In this document: piece after piece, positions 8,500 to 17,200 of the stretch | Layout: the number at the start of each line of letters is the position of its first letter | Position numbering within the stretch: the first letter of the stretch is position 1 | NCBI GenBank assembly: GCA_943372195.1 | Contig: CALRXS010000005.1 | Location: 1 to 64,000 of the forward strand | Origin: JAEYZM01 sp943372195 | GTDB taxonomy: Bacteria; Bacteroidota; Bacteroidia; Sphingobacteriales; Sphingobacteriaceae | Reading direction: 5' to 3' | Length of the DNA stretch: 64,000 nucleotides | Notes under the pieces: generated by a model | What the model was told of the DNA's origin: nothing | What the model saw: only the letters and a program-made list of their open reading frames with translations | The model's database searches: none | Program-made: the position numbers and the translations under genes

Positions 8500-9072
8500 A
8501 TGCGCTTACAATTGGGACATAAGCAAAGCCTCGACGAAATAGTGGAGGGCTGCAAACTAGGGAAGAGAAGTTCTCAAGAGTTGCTGTATAAGACTTTTGC
8601 ATCAAAGATGTTAGCAGTATGTGCAAGATATGCTAAAGACAATTTCGAAGCAGAAGATATGTTGCAAGTAGGATTTGTAAAGATCTTTGAAAAGATAAAA
8701 GATTACAAAGGCGAGGGATCATTTGAAGGTTGGGTTAGAAGAATAATGGTAAACACATCGATAGAGTTTTACCGCAAGAACGCGAGAATGTTTCAGGTGG
8801 TAGACATAGATAATGTTCCAGAAACTCCGGTTCAAGAAAACCAACTTAGCAAGATAAACATGAATGATTTATTAAAGATCATTCAGAAATTATCACCAGG
8901 CTATAGAATGATATTTAACATGTATGCAATTGAAGGGTTTTCACATAAAGAGATAGCAGTAGAATTAGGGATAAGTGAAGGAACTTCTAAATCACAACTA
9001 GCGAGAGCTAGAGCAATTTTGCAAGAAAATATTTTAAAGATGGAGGGCAATCACAATGAAGCACTCAGATAA
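8500..9072 (+). CDS. ECF-type RNA polymerase sigma factor
   Basis: Sigma-70 family protein of 190 aa with region 2 at about 25-95 (FEAEDMLQVGFVKIFEKI and the WVRRIMVNTSIEFYRK segment) and region 4 helix-turn-helix at about 125-180 (GFSHKEIAVELGISEGTSK). It would direct RNA polymerase to a small regulon. The 3' end overlaps the next gene by 17 bp, so the two are translationally coupled, and an outer-membrane protein gene follows. This is the common Bacteroidota arrangement of sigma factor, membrane anti-sigma and target gene. Confidence 0.9.
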   Translation: MRLQLGHKQSLDEIVEGCKLGKRSSQELLYKTFASKMLAVCARYAKDNFEAEDMLQVGFVKIFEKIKDYKGEGSFEGWVRRIMVNTSIEFYRKNARMFQVVDIDNVPETPVQENQLSKINMNDLLKIIQKLSPGYRMIFNMYAIEGFSHKEIAVELGISEGTSKSQLARARAILQENILKMEGNHNEALR

Positions 9073-9826
9073 GAAAAATGAATTTGATGATTTAATGAAA
9101 AATGCTTTTGATGGTTTCGAAATGGAACCGAATGAAAGTGTTTGGGGGAACATCGAAAAAGATTTAGACAAAAAGAAAAAGTCGACTGTAGTACTTTGGG
9201 TAACACGTATGTCTATAGCTGCATCACTATTATTATTACTAGGTGTCGGATTGTATCAAATCAATTACAATGTTGATGCAACCGAATCACAAAACTTAGC
9301 ATCTACTACTTTGAAAGCTGATAGTACTGAAGAAAAAATTTCAACTGAAAAAAAAGTTGAAAAAATTTCAGAGCCGATGCAACCGATTGAAAAATCTCAA
9401 CGTCTAGCAGAAGTAGTAGAGATAAAAACAAAATCGAATCGTTCTTCGAAAGTTGAAAAAAAATCTTTGAAAGTGGCCTCTAAAAATAAAATCATAGAGA
9501 GAACTCAAGAAGAAAAAGATGCAATAGAATTATTGAAAAAGTTTGAGGAGAAAGCACAAAGTAACAACTCTTTACCGGTGTCAGAGCCAGAGCAAAAAAG
9601 ACCAGTTATTATTAAGCCAGTACCTTCTCCAAGTGTTGCAAGTAATGGTTCTAAAAATCAAATCGATGTAATAGATATGTTAAACATAGTTGCATCAAAA
9701 GTAAGTGGTGATGAATCAAAATTAGTTGCAATAAATGAAACGAAATCAGTATCTGGTTCATCAAGAAAAAAGGTACAAGTCGATTTAGGAATTGTAAAGT
9801 TTAGAAGAATAAAAAATACAGATTAA
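9056..9826 (+). CDS. Single-pass membrane protein, probable anti-sigma factor
   Basis: The N-terminal ~40 residues (FDDLMKNAFDGFEMEPNESVWGNIEKDL) show the short W-x-x-I pattern seen in many Bacteroidota proteins encoded just after ECF sigma genes. One transmembrane helix follows at about 49-68 (SIAASLLLLLGVGLYQI). The rest is a low-complexity, Lys/Glu/Ser-rich periplasmic tail with no recognised fold. The start overlaps the sigma gene. By position and topology it should hold the sigma factor at the inner membrane, but no ZAS or other defined anti-sigma motif is visible, so the role is inferred. Confidence 0.65.
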   Translation: MKHSDKKNEFDDLMKNAFDGFEMEPNESVWGNIEKDLDKKKKSTVVLWVTRMSIAASLLLLLGVGLYQINYNVDATESQNLASTTLKADSTEEKISTEKKVEKISEPMQPIEKSQRLAEVVEIKTKSNRSSKVEKKSLKVASKNKIIERTQEEKDAIELLKKFEEKAQSNNSLPVSEPEQKRPVIIKPVPSPSVASNGSKNQIDVIDMLNIVASKVSGDESKLVAINETKSVSGSSRKKVQVDLGIVKFRRIKNTD

Positions 9827-9871
9827 CAAAAATAGATTATTAAAATAAAATCAATAAAGAAGAAAATCCTA

Positions 9872-10903
9872 ATGAATTTAAATAATATGAAAAAAGTAAT
9901 TTTAGTGGGCTTAGTGTTCAGTGCGTTCACTACCCAAACAATGGCACAAACTAACAAAGCAGTAAAAGCTTTAAACACAACGAAAGATGCTGTAGCAAGA
10001 ATCATAACACTTGATCCCATCGATGTAGTAGCTGAGTATGTATCAAAAAAGAAAGATGCAGTAAGTGATTTATATTCACAAAATGCAGTTAATACAGAAC
10101 TTGCAACAGCTTCAGTTGATTCAAATAGAAAAACTGATACTACAGAGATCAAAGTAGGTAAAACCAGAATTGTCGTAATTGGTGAGCCTAAGATTGAAAA
10201 GATTTACATGGAGAAAGATTCTACTGGTGATTTTGATGGTTTTGGAGACAATAGAAATAATGATAAAAAGGACAAGAAAAGTGATGGAGAATTAGAATTC
10301 TCAATTGGTTACAATGGGTTCTTAGAAAACGGATCAACAGGATTGTCAGCTGGTAACCGCGGATTAGATTTAGTAAATGGTAAATCAGTACACGTAAACT
10401 TAACTTATAATCATTACTTCAATATATACAAAGAGAATATTAGAATGTCAGTTGGTTTAGGATTAGATTGGAACAACTACAGATTATCAGGAGACAGTTC
10501 TTTAGTGGCAAATGCACCTAAGTTGACTTTCTATCAAGATTCATCGAACGGACAGCCAATTAATTTCTCTAAGAATAAATTATTAGCTCGTTATGCAACA
10601 TTGCCAGTGATGTTACACTTCAATACGAATGCAAATAGAAAAGGAAATAGCCTTGGTGCTTCAGCAGGTGTTGAGTTAGGTTACTTAATCAATGGTAGAT
10701 TAAAGCAAGTATCTGATGCAAAAGGTAAGCAAAAAGTAAATGACAGCTTTAATTTCAATGAATTAAGATATGGCTTCATTGGTAGAGTAAGTTATGGAAG
10801 TATGGGTATCTACGGAAAATATTACCCACAAAGTGCTTTCAACAAAAATGAAGGTCCAGATTTGAATACATTCGTTCTTGGCTTAACCTTCGGATTAAAC
10901 TAG
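9872..10903 (+). CDS. Outer-membrane beta-barrel protein
   Basis: A signal peptide (MKKVILVGLVFSAFTTQTMAQ, beginning at the sixth codon, ATG 9887, which may be the true start) is followed by ~100 residues without recognisable fold, an Asp/Lys-rich linker near 125-140, and a C-terminal region from ~145 with alternating amphipathic beta strands and a terminal LGLTFGLN strand typical of OMP barrels. It is 45 bp after the anti-sigma candidate and likely in the same operon. It may be a regulon target or the envelope sensor of the sigma system; cargo or ligand is unknown. Confidence 0.7.
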   Translation: MNLNNMKKVILVGLVFSAFTTQTMAQTNKAVKALNTTKDAVARIITLDPIDVVAEYVSKKKDAVSDLYSQNAVNTELATASVDSNRKTDTTEIKVGKTRIVVIGEPKIEKIYMEKDSTGDFDGFGDNRNNDKKDKKSDGELEFSIGYNGFLENGSTGLSAGNRGLDLVNGKSVHVNLTYNHYFNIYKENIRMSVGLGLDWNNYRLSGDSSLVANAPKLTFYQDSSNGQPINFSKNKLLARYATLPVMLHFNTNANRKGNSLGASAGVELGYLINGRLKQVSDAKGKQKVNDSFNFNELRYGFIGRVSYGSMGIYGKYYPQSAFNKNEGPDLNTFVLGLTFGLN

Positions 10904-10934
10904 GGTTTGATAGATTAATAATATAAATGCGTAG

Positions 10935-10964
10935 AGCTTCCGAATTTTCGGGAGCTTTTTTTTT
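10935..10964 (+). terminator. Intrinsic terminator after the OMP gene
   Basis: The stem AGCTTCCGA / TCGGGAGCT (one G-U wobble) with an ATTT loop is followed by nine T residues. The T-run runs straight into the -7 promoter element of the next gene. Confidence 0.8.
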
Positions 10965-10971
10965 ATCTTTG
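10964..10971 (+). promoter_or_regulatory. -7 promoter element 4 nt from an ATG
   Basis: TATCTTTG matches TAnnTTTG and ends four bases before the ATG at 10976. The transcript is predicted to start at or within a few bases of the start codon, that is, with no leader. Confidence 0.6.
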
Positions 10972-10975
10972 AATT

Positions 10976-11926
10976 ATGAAAAAGATCTTTACTGTAATTT
11001 TATTGTTTGCCGCTTTAAGTTCTAAAGCTCAGGTATTACAAAATGGAGGGTTTGAAAGCTGGACAAATTTATTGTTCTTTTATGAGCCTCAGGGTTATGT
11101 GACTACTAATTACGCATCTGTATTATTAGGTGGTGGTGGTTTGCCCAGACCTAATGTTTCTAGAAATACTACGATTAAGAATTCTGGCACTTATTCAGCA
11201 AAATTAGAATCTTATGCTCAGAATGTAGGTGATACTTCTGGTATACCAGGGGTAATGATTACAGGTACATTAGATTTAGCAAACGCAACAATTTTACCTG
11301 GCTTTGCTTATGCAAACAGACCGGCAGAGTTTAGAGGCTTTTATAACTATAGACAAGGTAATAGACTAGACTCTGGTTTAATAACTGTATTATTCACTAA
11401 ATACGATTCAATTGCAGGACCGTTTAACGTAGTTGGGGCAACGTTTGTTACTTTATCTCAAACTCCTGCTACTGGCATGCAATCATTTAATGTACCTATA
11501 TTTTACACTCAAGAAGTTACACCAGATACAGCAATTATTGTCATAAGTACAAGTTCAGCCTTTACTGGCGAATTTGATACTTCTGCATTAGCCAATGCTC
11601 CGGTAGGCTCTCTATTGTATATAGATGATTTATCATTCTTTGGTTCAGTTGGAATAGAGAATATTGATGACTTATTAGCAGCACAAGTTTACCCTAACCC
11701 AGCTACGAATAATTTAAATGTTAATTTCTACATTGCTAATAATTCTTATGCTAACATCGAATTGTATAGTATTGATGGTAAATTAGTTTATTCAGAAAAA
11801 AGAGATTTATTAAAAGGCGATCAGAATATCAATCTTGATTTTAATGATTTAACAAATGGTATTTACCAATTAAGTATACAAACTGAATTAGGTACCATCC
11901 GTAAGAAAATTAACATATTAAAATAA
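10976..11926 (+). CDS. Secreted carbohydrate-binding-like protein with T9SS type A sorting domain
   Basis: An 18-residue signal peptide (MKKIFTVILLFAALSSKA) is followed by a beta-rich domain starting QNGGFESWTN and ending YIDDLSFFG. That start and end are typical of jelly-roll modules such as the PCMD-like putative carbohydrate-binding family. Residues ~235-316 are a T9SS sorting tail (VYPNPATNNLNVNF ... KKINILK). It should be exported through T9SS and retained on the surface or released. No catalytic residues are recognised. It is monocistronic between a terminator on each side. Confidence 0.75.
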   Translation: MKKIFTVILLFAALSSKAQVLQNGGFESWTNLLFFYEPQGYVTTNYASVLLGGGGLPRPNVSRNTTIKNSGTYSAKLESYAQNVGDTSGIPGVMITGTLDLANATILPGFAYANRPAEFRGFYNYRQGNRLDSGLITVLFTKYDSIAGPFNVVGATFVTLSQTPATGMQSFNVPIFYTQEVTPDTAIIVISTSSAFTGEFDTSALANAPVGSLLYIDDLSFFGSVGIENIDDLLAAQVYPNPATNNLNVNFYIANNSYANIELYSIDGKLVYSEKRDLLKGDQNINLDFNDLTNGIYQLSIQTELGTIRKKINILK

Positions 11927-11944
11927 TTGCAAAAATGATTGCAT

Positions 11945-11980
11945 AAAAAAAGGACTGAAAATTAATTCAGTCCTTTTTTA
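11945..11980. terminator. Bidirectional terminator
   Basis: The stem AGGACTGAA / TTCAGTCCT has an A-run before and a T-run after it. It sits between the T9SS gene and the converging atpC. Confidence 0.88.
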
Positions 11981-12001
11981 TTTATAAGCTATTGAGCTTT
12001 A

Positions 12002-12247
12002 TTAGCTAATAATGCTTTCAGCTAAAACCACTACTTTGTTAGAAAGTACTTCAATCACACCACCACTGATGGTTAGTTCATGGTTACCTTCTTTTGCTTT
12101 GATTTTAACAGATCCTTTCTCTAAAGTAGAGATGATAGGAGCGTGATTATTTAGCACCTCAAAAGAACCTTTAGCACCTGGAACAGTCACAGAGCTTACT
12201 TCTCCTGAAAATACTTTTTTGTCTGGTGTTAAAACTTCTAAAATCAT
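12002..12247 (-). CDS. atpC: ATP synthase epsilon subunit (short form)
   Basis: An 81-residue protein matching the N-terminal beta-sandwich of F1 epsilon (LEVLTPDKKVFSGEVSSVTVPGAKG ... GGVIEVLSNKVVVLAE). The C-terminal helical hairpin of longer epsilon subunits is absent, which is usual in Bacteroidota and means the extended inhibitory conformation known from E. coli cannot form. It starts 4 bp after the atpD stop and is clearly co-transcribed. It couples the F1 beta subunits to rotor torque in the membrane-bound ATP synthase. Confidence 0.95.
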   Translation of the reverse strand: MILEVLTPDKKVFSGEVSSVTVPGAKGSFEVLNNHAPIISTLEKGSVKIKAKEGNHELTISGGVIEVLSNKVVVLAESIIS

Positions 12248-12251
12248 GTGA

Positions 12252-13760
12252 TTAAGCGTTTGCTTCAGCGATTAATTTTTTACCTTTTTCCATTGCTTCT
12301 TCGATAGTACCTACCAAGTTGAAAGCCATCTCAGGGTATTCATCAACCTCACCATCCATAATCATATTGAATCCTTTGATAGTTTCTTTGATATCTACTA
12401 ATACACCTTTTAATCCAGTGAATTGCTCAGCAACGTGGAAAGGCTGTGATAAGAAACGTTGTACACGACGAGCACGAGACACTACTAATTTATCTTCTTC
12501 AGATAATTCGTCCATACCTAAGATCGCGATGATATCTTGTAATTCTTTGTAACGTTGTAAGATTTCTTTCACTCTTTGAGCGCAACCATAGTGTTCAGCA
12601 CCGATAATTTCTGGAGCTAAGATTCTAGAAGTAGAATCTAATGGATCTACCGCAGGGTAGATACCTAACTCAGCAATTTTACGAGACAATACTGTTGTTG
12701 CATCTAAATGGGCGAAAGTTGTAGCCGGAGCAGGGTCAGTTAAGTCATCGGCAGGTACGTAAACCGCTTGTACCGATGTAATAGAACCTCTCTTAGTTGA
12801 AGTGATACGCTCTTGCATCATACCCATTTCTGTTGCCAATGTTGGTTGGTAACCTACCGCAGAAGGCATACGACCTAATAAAGCCGAAACCTCTGAACCT
12901 GCCTGTGTGAAACGGAAGATATTGTCGATGAAGAATAAGATATCACGACCACCACTTTGCTCATCACCATCACGGAAATATTCAGCAACTGTCAAACCTG
13001 ACAAGGCAACACGCGCACGTGCACCAGGAGGCTCATTCATTTGTCCGAATACGAATGTAGCTTTCGAATCTTTTAAAGCGTTAGGGTCTACCTTAGAAAT
13101 ATCCCAACCACCTTCTTCCATCGAATGCTTGAATTCTTCGCCGTAACGAATAATGTTTGCTTCAATCATCTCTCTTAATAAGTCATTACCCTCACGAGTA
13201 CGCTCACCTACACCTGCGAATACCGATAAACCATCGTATGCTTTCGCGATGTTGTTGATCAATTCTTGAATTAATACTGTTTTACCTACACCAGCACCAC
13301 CGAACAAACCAATTTTACCACCTTTTACGTATGGCTCTAATAAGTCAATTACTTTGATACCTGTGAACAAGATCTCAGTCTCAGTTGATAAGTCTTCGAA
13401 TCTTGGCGGTTTATTGTGAATGGCACGGCCATTAACTTTACTAACTTCTGGCATACCATCAATAGCATCTCCAACTACGTTGAACAAACGACCTTTGATG
13501 TCTTCACCAATTGGCATGGTGATAGGCGTTTCAGTATCAATTACATCCATTCCACGAACTAATCCGTCTGTAGAATCCATCGCAATTGTACGTACTCTGT
13601 CTTCACCTAAATGCTGTTGACACTCTAATACGATTTTTTGACCATTTTCTTTAGTCACATACAAAGCATCGAAAATGTTAGGCAATTTTGCACCTTCTTG
13701 TGCAAAGCTAACGTCCACAACTGGACCGATGATTTGAGCAATTTTCCCAATATTTGGCAT
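12252..13760 (-). CDS. atpD: ATP synthase F1 beta subunit
   Basis: Catalytic subunit of F1-ATPase. Visible are the Walker A GGAGVGKTV, the GERTREGNDL motif with the catalytic Glu, Walker B DILFFIDNIFRFTQAGSEVS, and the C-terminal DELSEEDKL segment. The frame opens at 13790, but MRHEKIIRLI is foreign to the family and a -7 element overlaps it, so MPNIGKIAQIIG at 13760 is chosen, giving a 502-aa product. The pair atpD-atpC is separate from the other ATP synthase genes, which are not in the window; this separation occurs in several Bacteroidota groups. Confidence 0.97.
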   Translation of the reverse strand: MPNIGKIAQIIGPVVDVSFAQEGAKLPNIFDALYVTKENGQKIVLECQQHLGEDRVRTIAMDSTDGLVRGMDVIDTETPITMPIGEDIKGRLFNVVGDAIDGMPEVSKVNGRAIHNKPPRFEDLSTETEILFTGIKVIDLLEPYVKGGKIGLFGGAGVGKTVLIQELINNIAKAYDGLSVFAGVGERTREGNDLLREMIEANIIRYGEEFKHSMEEGGWDISKVDPNALKDSKATFVFGQMNEPPGARARVALSGLTVAEYFRDGDEQSGGRDILFFIDNIFRFTQAGSEVSALLGRMPSAVGYQPTLATEMGMMQERITSTKRGSITSVQAVYVPADDLTDPAPATTFAHLDATTVLSRKIAELGIYPAVDPLDSTSRILAPEIIGAEHYGCAQRVKEILQRYKELQDIIAILGMDELSEEDKLVVSRARRVQRFLSQPFHVAEQFTGLKGVLVDIKETIKGFNMIMDGEVDEYPEMAFNLVGTIEEAMEKGKKLIAEANA

Positions 13761-13787
13761 AATTAATCTAATTATTTTTTCGTGCCG

Positions 13788-13817
13788 CAAAGTTAACTTT
13801 TCTTACCTAATTTCAAA
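13788..13817 (-). promoter_or_regulatory. -33/-7 promoter for atpDC
   Basis: On the minus strand TTTG (13817-13814) is followed after 18 nt by TAACTTTG (13795-13788). This is the complete Bacteroidota housekeeping promoter pattern. The -7 element ends 27 nt before the atpD start at 13760. Confidence 0.7.
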
Positions 13818-13862
13818 CGTATTGTTGAAATAATATGAGCAATATTTGATTTTTCGTAAAAA

Positions 13863-13935
13863 TTAAGGCTTACAAGCCTTAAAATACCAAAATTCAAACC
13901 TTAAATAGGGTTTTTCATTTGAGAAAACCCTATTT
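13863..13935. repeat. Two adjacent perfect hairpins
   Basis: First: TTAAGGCTT-AC-AAGCCTTAA (13863-13882, 9-bp arms). Second: arms AAATAGGGTTTT (13903-13914) and AAAACCCTATTT (13924-13935), 12-bp arms with a 9-nt loop. Neither follows a gene 3' end, so simple termination is unlikely; they lie in the divergent leader regions of atpD and dnaE. Confidence 0.6.
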
Positions 13936-13993
13936 TCGATATTCGCTTTTTCAATTTTCCTTTTTTCGTATTTCTTTTTTTTCTTTTTTCTTC

Positions 13994-14119
13994 AGCTTTT
14001 AAATTTTTTAAAGAAAAAAGCAATAAGCCTTTATGCTGTAAATTAATTACTGAGACGGATTATAATAATTGCTTTCTATTCACATAATCACACCCTTTTC
14101 TTTAAAAAATTTAAAAGCT
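13994..14119. repeat. 126-bp segment with perfect 24-bp terminal inverted repeats (MITE-like)
   Basis: Positions 13994-14017 are the exact reverse complement of 14096-14119 (beginning AGCTTTTAAA and ending TTTAAAAGCT). The 78-bp interior has a second, 8-bp inverted pair (14017-14024 and 14068-14075). No target-site duplication is visible at the edges. It has the shape of a miniature inverted-repeat element, or of a large cruciform or leader structure. The arms are AT-rich, which weakens but does not remove significance. Confidence 0.5.
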
Positions 14120-14152
14120 TGGGGGATATTTTTAAAGGTTGCAAATGCTTTT

Positions 14153-14180
14153 CTAGCTACTAGCTACTAGCTACTAGTTA
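14153..14180. repeat. CTAGCTA heptamer array (4 units)
   Basis: Three perfect CTAGCTA units and one CTAGTTA lie 76 bp upstream of dnaE. CTAG is usually scarce in bacterial genomes, so this array is conspicuous. The same unit occurs twice at 24927-24940. Confidence 0.85.
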
Positions 14181-14229
14181 ATTAATTAAATTGTGGAAAA
14201 AGGAAGTAAAAAGCTAATTAAACATTCAG

Positions 14230-14237
14230 TATTTTTG
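14230..14237 (+). promoter_or_regulatory. -7 promoter element for dnaE
   Basis: TATTTTTG matches TAnnTTTG and ends 18 nt before the dnaE ATG at 14256. No -33 TTTG is recognised. Confidence 0.45.
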
Positions 14238-14255
14238 AATCTACTTTAATCTATT

Positions 14256-17200
14256 ATGCCTGATTTTTCACATTTACACGTACATACTCAATACTCCTTA
14301 TTAGATGGGGCTGCCGACATCAAAAAGCTGTTTAAAAAAGCTTCAAATGATGGTATGAAAGCCTTGGCAATAACCGACCATGGTAATATGTTCGGTGTTT
14401 TCAAGTTTGTAGCTGAGGCTGCTAAGCATAATGTGAAACCTATTGTAGGTTGTGAATTTTACGTGGTAGAAGATCGTCATAAACGACAGTTTACCAAAGA
14501 CGATAAAGATGTTCGTTATCATCAATTATTATTGGCTAAAAATGCAACCGGATATAAGAATCTTGTAAAGCTGTGCTCGCTTGGGTATATTGAAGGTTTA
14601 TATGGTAAATACCCAAGAATTGATAAAGAGTTAATACTTAGATATAGTGAAGGGCTAATCGCCACTACATGTTGTATTGGTGCAATGGTACCTAAAGCTA
14701 TATTAAGAAAAGGAGAGGCTGAAGCTGAGAAAGAATTTAAATGGTGGTTAGATGTATTTGGGGAAGATTATTATGTTGAATTGCAAAGACATAAAATGGC
14801 TGATCAAGAAAAAGTCAATGCCGTACTTTTAAACTTTGCTCAAAAACATAATGTTAAAGTCATTGCTTCTAACGATTCGCATTACGTAGATCGTGAAGAT
14901 GCTAACGCTCATGATATTTTACTTTGTATCAATACCGGAGAAAAACAAAGTACCCCAACAATGAAAGAATTTAGCGACGACGATACCTTCGTAAAAGGAA
15001 AACGTTTCGCTTTCTACAATGACGAGTTTTATTTCAAATCACAAAACGAGATGAACTCTTTGTTTTCTGACATCCCGCAGGCAATTGATAATACAAATGA
15101 GATTGTAGACAAAGTTGAAATTCTACAGCTGAAACAAGATATATTACTACCTAATTTTCAAATACCTCAAAGCTTCAGCACTCAAGATGAATACTTGAGA
15201 CACATTACTAATGAAGGTGCTCGTAAAAGATATGTCGATGTTACTCCAGAAATTCAAGAACGTATAGATTTTGAATTATTCACCATTGAAAAAATGGGAT
15301 TCGCAGGTTACTTCTTAATTGTTGCTGACTTCATAAAAGCAGGTAGAGACATTGGTGTATTTGTAGGTCCGGGTCGTGGTTCGGCTGCAGGGTCTGCAGT
15401 AGCTTATTGCATCGGCATCACCAACATTGACCCGATTAAATACAATTTACTTTTCGAGCGTTTCTTAAACCCCGAACGTAAATCAATGCCCGATATTGAT
15501 ACTGACTTTGATGATGAAGGTCGTCAAAAAGTCATCGATTATGTGGTTGATAAATACGGAAGAAATCAAGTAGCTCAAATAGTTACTTATGGTACCATGG
15601 CTGCGAAAATGAGCATAAAAGATGTGGCTCGTGTGATGGACTTACCATTAGCAGAATCTAATGCTTTGGCGAAATTGGTGCCCGATAAACCAGGTACTGA
15701 ATTAGCAAGAGTGTTAACGGCTAAGATTGATGGTGAAGGCGGATTGAAAGATAAAGAAGCGTATGGTGCTGATGATCTTGATAACATAAAACAATTACGT
15801 GCGATTTTAAATTCTGATGATTTTAAATCGAGCGTTTTAAAAGAAGCTTTAATTCTTGAAGGCTCTGTTCGTGGTACGGGTATACATGCTGCAGGTATTA
15901 TCATTGCTCCAAAAGATTTAACAGAAATTATTCCAGTCGCAACATCCAAAGATACCGAACTATTAATTACTCAATATGATGGTAAAGTTATTGAAGATGC
16001 GGGTGTAATTAAGATGGACTTTTTAGGTCTGAAAACATTAACGATTATTCGTGATGCATTACAATTAATCAAACAAAATAAAGGTGTTGATATTGATATA
16101 GATTCTATTCCGCTGGATGATGCAAAAACATTTGAGTTATATCAAAGGGCAGAGACCAATGGTACATTTCAGTTTGAATCTCCGGGTATGCAAAAGCATT
16201 TGATCGATTTGAAACCTGATAAGTTTGAAGATTTAATTGCGATGAATGCTTTGTACAGACCCGGACCTATACAATATATACCGAAGTACATTGCACGTAA
16301 ACATGGTAGAGAACAAGTAACGTATGACTTACCAGAGATGGAAGAATACTTGCAAGACACCAATGGTATTACAGTCTATCAAGAGCAGGTGATGTTGCTC
16401 TCTCAAAAGCTAGCTGGCTTTTCAAAAGGAGAAGCTGATACTTTGAGAAAGGCAATGGGTAAAAAAGATCGTAAGACATTAGATAATTTAAAAGATACGT
16501 TTATACAAGGTGCAGTTGAGAAGGGATTAGATCAGAAAAAATTAGAAAAAGTCTGGACAGATTGGGAAGCATTTGCATCGTATGCATTTAATAAATCACA
16601 TTCAACTTGTTATGCATTTGTTGCTTTTCAAACTGCATATTTAAAAGCGAATTATCCATCTGAATACATGGCATCTGTTTTAACTCATAACTTGAGTAAT
16701 ATAGATAAGATTACATTTTTCTTAGAAGAATGTAAACGAATGGGATTACAAGTTTTAGGTCCGGATATTAATGAAAGTATCTATAAATTTTCAGTTAACT
16801 CTGCAGGTCAAATTCGATTCGGATTGGGAGCAGTAAAAGGAGTAGGAGAGGCAGCTGTAGAATCTATCATTGATGAAAGAAATCAAAATGGTAAATACAA
16901 TTCAATTTTTGATTTAGTACGTCGTGTGAATTTGCGTGCAGCAAATAAGAAGACCTTTGAATCACTAGCAAATGCAGGAGCTTTCGACTCTTTCGGTATA
17001 CATCGTGCGGCTTATTTTCATCATGAAGTAAATGAAACAGGTAATTTCTTAGAGAAGGTTTTAAAGTTTGGCGCGAACTATCAAGACAGTTTATCAGCTT
17101 CTCAATCATCATTATTTGGAAGTGGAACAGCAGCTCAAATACCAGAACCAAGAATACCAGTTTGTGAAGAATGGGGATTCTTGCAGAAGCTGAGATACGA

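Larger units (their letters stand above)
13761..14255. other. 495-bp gene-free region between atpD and dnaE
   Basis: This region between divergent atpD and dnaE holds no convincing open frame. It contains the atpD promoter, two hairpins (13863-13882 and 13903-13935), a 24-bp inverted repeat pair, a CTAGCTA heptamer array and the dnaE -7 element. Long T- and A-rich tracts make base composition extreme. It is the longest gene-free stretch in the window. Confidence 0.8.

Noticed and set aside
9823..10152. 109-codon minus-strand frame opposite the OMP gene start
   Set aside because: Apparent hydrophobicity is the reverse image of AT-rich codons; the plus-strand OMP has a signal peptide and barrel pattern.
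12319..13620. Several plus-strand frames of 66-79 codons opposite atpD
   Set aside because: They mirror the strongly coded atpD gene, have Ser/Thr/Ile-rich compositions typical of reverse-strand shadows and no recognisable domain.
13758..13790. Upstream start of atpD at 13790
   Set aside because: The extra ten residues do not fit the family and the -7 promoter element occupies that site.
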